From NCBI GenBank assembly GCA_024278415.1, contig JAJRTI010000740.1, positions 1 to 8,457 of the forward strand: 8,457 nucleotides of DNA, in the 5' to 3' direction. The position numbers and the translations under genes were made by a program. Positions 5,399-8,457 of the stretch are shown in pieces. Below the pieces are notes generated by a model, which saw nothing but the letters and a program-made list of their open reading frames with translations, searched no databases and was not told the origin of the DNA. Origin of the DNA: Planctomycetota bacterium. GTDB taxonomy: Bacteria > Planctomycetota > Brocadiia > JAJRTI01. The stretch's first letter is position 1. Each line of letters starts with the position of its first letter.

Positions 5399-5443
5399 AT
5401 ATCTTCAACGTTAGTAGTACAGATGGCGCAGATCGGAAGATAT
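5399..5443. repeat. 8-bp inverted repeat ATATCTTC / GAAGATAT
   Basis: Perfect 8-base arms (5399-5406, 5436-5443) around a 29-base loop that itself contains a CAGATGGCGCAGAT repeat unit. About 190 bases upstream of the AraC-type start, so an operator role is possible but unsupported. Confidence 0.4.
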
Positions 5444-5465
5444 AGCGGCAGGCCTCATCTGTGCA

Positions 5466-5482
5466 ATCTGCGGGCATCTGTG
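5466..5482 (-). repeat. CACAGATGCCCGCAGAT repeat, right (inverted) copy
   Basis: The exact reverse complement of 5136-5152. Adjacent bases continue the repeat style: on the minus strand a second CACAGATG follows after a short TG-rich link. Confidence 0.65.
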
Positions 5483-5630
5483 TTTTCGCCTACCGCGCCG
5501 TGCGCCTGGCTGCGTGCGGATACGCGCAGGCAGGCGGCGCATGCAGAGAAGCCTGCCAACCCGGATCGCATCATGTCCTCAGACGGGCAGTGCAGACGCA
5601 GAATAGCCTGTCAGGAAAGGAGGCGTCGGT

Positions 5631-6098
5631 TTGGCCAAGAGGAGTCAACGAACAAAGTCCAAGCGCAGGAAGCAGGCCATCCCGCGAGTACGTGTGTCAT
5701 TCGTGGACTTGCGCAACGCCCGCCATCTCTACGATGGAGTCAAGTCCGCTGTGGAGTACATCCACGAGAACTATGAAGATTCGCTCACGACGCAGGATCT
5801 GGCGCGCGCCGCCTGTCTGAGCGAATAGCGGTTTGCCCACGCGTTCCGCGCGCAGGTGGGTGTTTCGCCAGGCTGCTACCTGTCGGCCGTCCGCGTCCAT
5901 CACGCTAAGGCCATGATCCTCGACCGGCCGCGAAGCCCGCTTGTCGCTGTGGCGGAATCTGTCGGGTACCAGACCCTGTCCGGCTTGGAAAAGGCCTTCA
6001 AACGCCATTTGGACTGCACTCCAGCGGCGTTTCGGGACCGGGTATTGCTCGAATCAAAACAGCAGGATTGGACGATAAAGCAGCAGGATAGGATGTGA
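5631..6098 (+). pseudogene. AraC-family DNA-binding regulator interrupted by an in-frame TAG
   Basis: The frame from TTG 5631 to TGA 6098 encodes 155 codons, with one internal stop, TAG at 5826-5828 (codon 66). Before it: a basic N-terminus (MAKRSQRTKSKRRKQ), then AVEYIHENYEDSLTTQDLARAACLSE, the first AraC-type helix-turn-helix. Directly after it, in the same frame: RFAHAFRAQVGVSPGCYLS, RVHHAKAMILD, VAESVGYQTLSGLEKAFKR and DCTPAAFRDR, the rest of a two-HTH AraC domain. No frameshift is needed. The consensus here is LS-x-S-RF, so a single change from TCG (Ser) would create the stop. The TTG start has an ideal AAGGAGG at 5617-5623, seven bases upstream, so the gene was, or is, well translated. 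The protein lacks a separate sensor domain. TAG ends at least four other genes here, so general recoding is unlikely. A recent nonsense mutation or a base-calling error are the main options. Confidence 0.85.
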
Positions 6099-6122
6099 CA
6101 GCGGGTCGTGTAATGGTAAGAT
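6095..6122 (+). promoter_or_regulatory. Sigma70-type promoter before the small Cys-rich gene
   Basis: GTGACA (6095-6100), a 16-base spacer and TAAGAT (6117-6122) preceded by TGG, an extended -10. The -35 overlaps the stop codon of the AraC-type frame. Transcription would begin near 6129, which places the alternative ATG at 6123 upstream of the mRNA and supports ATG 6210 as the start of the next gene. Confidence 0.5.
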
Positions 6123-6209
6123 ATGGACATTAGAGTGTCACTTGTGGTTTTGTTTTTCCTGTTAGTCTCGTTCGCCTCCTTGCTTGGAGAAAGCGACAGG
6201 GAGTTCAAG

Positions 6210-6425
6210 ATGAAGTCACTTCGACTGTTGGTCTTTGGGCTGCTTCTAAGTGTAGGTACGGTCGCCACTGCGGACAACGAGCCGTGCTGCTGCACCTGTT
6301 CATGCGACCCTGTCTTCGTTCAGCCGGATCAGCGAGATGCCCAGACGGTGGTTGCGGCTGCCAGCGGAAGGGCAGAGCGCCTTCGTGCCCTAAAGGCCAG
6401 ACTTGCCGCCAAGTCGGATGGATGA
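6210..6425 (+). CDS. Small secreted protein with a CCCTCSC motif
   Basis: A 71-residue product I do not recognise. MKSLRLLVFGLLLSVGTVATA is a good Sec signal peptide (basic start, Leu-rich core, ATA cleavage site). The mature part begins DNEPCCCTCSCDPVF, with five cysteines in seven residues, then an Ala/Arg-rich, probably helical tail (ASGRAERLRALKARLAAK). The dense cysteine cluster suggests metal binding or several disulfides. ATG 6210 has AGGGAG at 6198-6203, six bases upstream. An in-frame ATG at 6123 would add 29 residues that also look hydrophobic, but it lies at the predicted promoter. The gene sits just ahead of two larger Cys-rich secreted proteins, which hints at a shared function. 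Confidence 0.68.
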   Translation: MKSLRLLVFGLLLSVGTVATADNEPCCCTCSCDPVFVQPDQRDAQTVVAAASGRAERLRALKARLAAKSDG

Positions 6426-6529
6426 TGGCCAGTGGCTCATCGCGGCAGCCATGACGTGTGGGTCCAAAGCGCCATCGGGATGTCCGCCTTGTAAAGTCGG
6501 CCCGCCGTGGCGAAACTCAGCATATTAAC

Positions 6530-6556
6530 ATGAACGGCATGAAGAGAGTACAGTGA
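6530..6556 (+). promoter_or_regulatory. Tiny upstream ORF overlapping the start of the first 15-Cys gene
   Basis: ATG 6530 opens an 8-codon frame (MNGMKRVQ) whose TGA (6554-6556) overlaps the GTG start at 6553-6555. A GTGA overlap of this kind can couple re-initiation to the main gene. The main gene's own ribosome site is weak (AGAGAG), which fits, but such short frames also arise by chance. Confidence 0.25.
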
Positions 6557-7068
6557 AAAGGGGAACCCAATCCTTGCGACTTATCTCCTTAATCAGAAGG
6601 CATGCAGTTGGTGTGGTGTTGGCGGCACTGGCGTCCTCCTTGTTGGGGTTGTCAGTGGTCAAGGGTGCCGGCCTTATGGCGAACCGACACATCATGGACA
6701 CCCGCGTAGGTGGCAAAATCTGGGATTGCTCCGCCAACGCTGGTGATGGTGCGACCGCTTGCGCCAACAATGGCAGCGCATGTCTCAACGCGGACTGCAT
6801 ACAGGTGAGGATATTAGGTCTGCCTACCGGGGGATGCGAACTGACTGGTGGCCAAACCATCTGTGAGTCGTCGGGGCTTCGATATGCGTGCAAACTGATC
6901 AAGTCGTGCGTGGGGACAGGAAACTCATGCGGCTATGCTGGGCCTGGGATCTGCGGCGACAAGAACGCCCCATTCTGCCCAGCCGGTCCAGGTGGGTTAT
7001 GCTACACCAACTGTATTGCCAGGCACTACGATGGCGTTCCCTGCTACACTCAGTGCCAAGCTCAGTGA
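6553..7068 (+). CDS. Secreted 15-cysteine protein, copy 1 (unknown family)
   Basis: 171 residues from GTG 6553. A basic N-terminus (MKRGTQSLRLISLIRRH) and hydrophobic segment at about 18-36 form a signal peptide or anchor. The exported part, from Trp57, has 15 cysteines in about 115 residues. Conserved blocks shared with the next gene are GGQTICE (99-105), GN-x-C, ICGDKN-x-P (133-140), CPA, LCxxxC, RHYDG and a CxxxC end. No known domain is recognised. Multiple disulfides and an extracytoplasmic place are inferred. The odd cysteine count leaves one free, or paired between chains. The GTG start overlaps an upstream mini-ORF stop. The third codon positions use more A/T than the left half of the window. 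Confidence 0.8.
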   Translation: MKRGTQSLRLISLIRRHAVGVVLAALASSLLGLSVVKGAGLMANRHIMDTRVGGKIWDCSANAGDGATACANNGSACLNADCIQVRILGLPTGGCELTGGQTICESSGLRYACKLIKSCVGTGNSCGYAGPGICGDKNAPFCPAGPGGLCYTNCIARHYDGVPCYTQCQAQ

Positions 7069-7094
7069 TGCTACGCGGGCCAGCCATGTGGCGA

Positions 7095-7116
7095 CAGTGC
7101 CGTGTGAGGGGCACTG
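7095..7116. repeat. Hairpin CAGTGCC / GGCACTG between the two 15-Cys genes
   Basis: A 7-bp perfect stem (7095-7101, 7110-7116) with an 8-base loop, 27 bases after the copy 1 stop. No T-run follows; it may be an mRNA-stability or partial termination structure. Confidence 0.3.
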
Positions 7117-7189
7117 CGCCATCTCGTGTCCCGCTTTGGCAGCAAGACAACACAAGACAGCAGCTTAAAGTACCAAGGAGGGTTGTATC

Positions 7190-7666
7190 GTGATCACTTG
7201 TAGTTCATTGGCGAAGCATCTTGCGTGTCTCATGGTGTCGATTGGCCTGGGATTCCCAGCGCTCCTAGAGTGCAATGGTCAGCGGCAAGCGAGAGGAAGT
7301 CGAGTCGGTCTGTGGTCGAGATGGGAGTGCGATGCCGCTAGTGGTGTCGCATGCACAAACACCGGAGATGCGTGTCGTAATGTTACCTGTACCCAGTTGT
7401 ACACAGGCTGGTATATAAAGACTCCTGCGGGCTGTGAAGCTGTTGGAGGTCAGACGATATGCGAACAGGTTACGGTTCAGAAGGGGTGTAAGAAGCTTCC
7501 TGGATGTCATCTGAACGGGAACAGGTGCAAGCACGACGGTGATGACATCTGTGGTGACAAGAATATACCCGACTGTCCAGCAGCCGCGACGCTATGTACG
7601 GGGCAATGCTACGCCGTGCACCGTGATGGCGAAGCTTGCGCTAAGCAATGCGCGATACATGAGTAG
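7190..7666 (+). CDS. Secreted 15-cysteine protein, copy 2 (paralogue of copy 1)
   Basis: 158 residues from GTG 7190, which has an ideal AAGGAGG at 7175-7181, eight bases upstream. The N-terminal hydrophobic segment (LACLMVSIGLGFPALL, about 11-26) is a likely signal peptide; it holds extra cysteines at 4, 13 and 28, and ALLEC is not a good lipobox. From Cys47 onward 15 cysteines align one to one with copy 1. Of the 14 gaps between them only three differ in length (10/7, 12/14 and 7/6); the other eleven are identical. Shared blocks: GGQTICE (86-92), ICGDKN (120-125), CPA, LCxxxC, HRDG, CxxxC. All seven GGQTICE codons differ from copy 1 at the third base, so the duplication is old and the protein sequence is held by selection. 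Function is unknown. Ends with TAG. Confidence 0.83.
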   Translation: MITCSSLAKHLACLMVSIGLGFPALLECNGQRQARGSRVGLWSRWECDAASGVACTNTGDACRNVTCTQLYTGWYIKTPAGCEAVGGQTICEQVTVQKGCKKLPGCHLNGNRCKHDGDDICGDKNIPDCPAAATLCTGQCYAVHRDGEACAKQCAIHE

Positions 7667-7769
7667 CCGAGGCCCGCAGTGCTTCCGTGCCACGGCGCGG
7701 CGTGAGGCCCTCCAAGCGTGCAAGCGAGTGAGCGAACGAAATGTGAAGAGAAAGGATCATGTAGCACTT

Positions 7770-8457
7770 ATGGGTAACGTCAGTTTGAAGTTCCTTCTGC
7801 TGTGTGCGCTTATTCTGCCCGCCGGCCTCGCCCGCGAAGGTGCGTGCAGCACCATCTCTGTGGACCAGGTGAGGTCGGCGTATCTTGATAATCTTCGGCA
7901 ACTGGATGGCTTCGAACTGATCTATACGGTTCAATATACGAGCGATGCAGATCGGAAGGTCTACGACGAGCACAAGAAAGCGCAGAAGGTTGCCGGTGGG
8001 GCCGACAATCCGTCGAGACCGAAGGCTCTGCCGTCTTTTGATTACATTAGGAGATATGACTGGAAGCAGAAGGGCCAATTGTGTTATTTCAAAATGTGGC
8101 AATCGAGCGCCATTGGTGAGAAGTTTCGACCCCGATTTGTTTCGGTCAGAGGGGCCGACGGTCTGGTTGTAGACTATACTTACGGGGTGAAGGAGGGGGC
8201 CATACAGACCGATCGAAACCTGGGTATCTTCACGAAGCCCGGTGATTTTGCGCGGGGGCATGGAATGCTCGATCTTCCGAAATACATCAAAGAAGGCCAA
8301 GTAAAGTTGGTTGCGCTAAAAGAACTCCGCGGCATGCGGTCGGCTCATTGTAGAATTGGTAACACTTCAGCCGATTGCAACAGCCGTTGGCCCCATGAAC
8401 GTGCGCGAGTTCAATGGACAGCGTTTCCGCTTGACGCAACGCTGTTTGGAAGCCCAA
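7770..8457 (+). CDS. Secreted protein of unknown function, lipoprotein-sorting-like (3' end outside window)
   Basis: An open frame of 229 codons that runs off the window. KFLLLCALILPAGLA is a signal peptide, probably cleaved near GLA-RE. The mature part, with VDQVRSAYLDNLRQLDGFEL, IYTVQYTSD, YIRRYDWKQKGQLCYFKM, VRGADGLVVDYTYG, GDFARGHGMLDLPKYIKEG and QVKLVALKELRG, follows the pattern of LolA/LolB-like secreted proteins abundant in Planctomycetota: an N-terminal helix followed by paired beta strands. The assignment is by pattern only. The start is uncertain: ATG 7770 has no close ribosome site (AAGGA ends 13 bases upstream), and in-frame GTG 7743 would give a more basic KRK leader. The last 40 codons look less typical, and a second frame reads MNVREFNGQRFRLTQRC from 8396, so a frameshift near 8390 cannot be excluded. 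Its place after the Cys-rich genes may mark one export cassette. Confidence 0.65.
   Translation, partial: MGNVSLKFLLLCALILPAGLAREGACSTISVDQVRSAYLDNLRQLDGFELIYTVQYTSDADRKVYDEHKKAQKVAGGADNPSRPKALPSFDYIRRYDWKQKGQLCYFKMWQSSAIGEKFRPRFVSVRGADGLVVDYTYGVKEGAIQTDRNLGIFTKPGDFARGHGMLDLPKYIKEGQVKLVALKELRGMRSAHCRIGNTSADCNSRWPHERARVQWTAFPLDATLFGSP

Larger units (their letters stand above)
5066..5630. other. Gene-free, repeat-rich intergenic region
   Basis: No supported gene on either strand over about 565 bases. It consists mostly of degenerate CACAGATG / CGCAGAT units, ACGCAG runs (5355-5370) and short palindromes, each listed separately where clear. Open frames here translate to Arg/His/Pro-rich low-complexity sequence with no recognisable domain. 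Such accumulation between genes is common in large genomes of environmental bacteria. The right end supplies the ribosome binding site of the AraC-type gene. Confidence 0.7.

Noticed and set aside
5136..5482. CRISPR-like array
   Set aside because: Units are irregular in spacing and orientation, with no uniform spacers and no cas genes.
5826..5828. TAG recoded as a sense codon throughout the genome
   Set aside because: TAG ends the epimerase, activase, thioredoxin-like and second 15-Cys genes here, so it is a working stop.
7641..8300. 219-codon open frame on the minus strand
   Set aside because: It overlaps both the end of the 15-Cys gene and the signal-peptide-bearing frame on the + strand. 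It has no recognisable domain and no convincing start context.

Overview
The window reads as a piece of a GC-rich bacterial chromosome. I favour a free-living member of the PVC group, most likely Planctomycetota. That is inference from gene content: a secreted sulfatase-modifying-factor-like protein, a thioredoxin-like/MauE membrane pair, a secreted lipoprotein-sorting-like protein, and long intergenic stretches of degenerate repeats. No rRNA, tRNA, CRISPR array or intact transposase gene was seen. Every protein gene lies on the + strand.

Left part (1-3288), dense and GC-rich. The C-terminal end of an unknown protein is followed after 18 bases by a secreted FGE-sulfatase-domain protein that lacks the catalytic cysteines. 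Next comes an extended-SDR NAD-dependent sugar epimerase/dehydratase with a near-consensus sigma70 promoter (TTGACT-17-TACAAT), then a radical-SAM glycyl-radical-enzyme activase with an extended -10 promoter. No glycyl radical enzyme is visible. Both of the latter two genes are followed by hairpins whose ends are GGGGAC/GTCCCC.

Middle part (3289-5630), rich in inverted repeats. It holds a perfect 23-bp inverted repeat, an 11-C homopolymer, a compound hairpin at the start of a membrane-anchored thioredoxin-like gene, a REP/BIME-type pair of GTAG hairpins between that gene and a MauE/DoxX-like membrane protein gene, and about 565 gene-free bases of CACAGATG-type and palindromic repeats. The thioredoxin-like and MauE genes form a plausible disulfide-redox pair.

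Right part (5631-8457), visibly less GC-rich in codon use. A short AraC-type regulator is broken by one in-frame TAG. It is followed by a tiny secreted protein with a CCCTCSC motif, two tandem paralogous secreted proteins that each carry 15 alignable cysteines, and the start of a secreted lipoprotein-sorting-like protein that runs off the end. I do not recognise the 15-cysteine family. This cassette is the most promising candidate for something undescribed, and its redox needs could be linked to the upstream thioredoxin/MauE pair, although that link is speculative.
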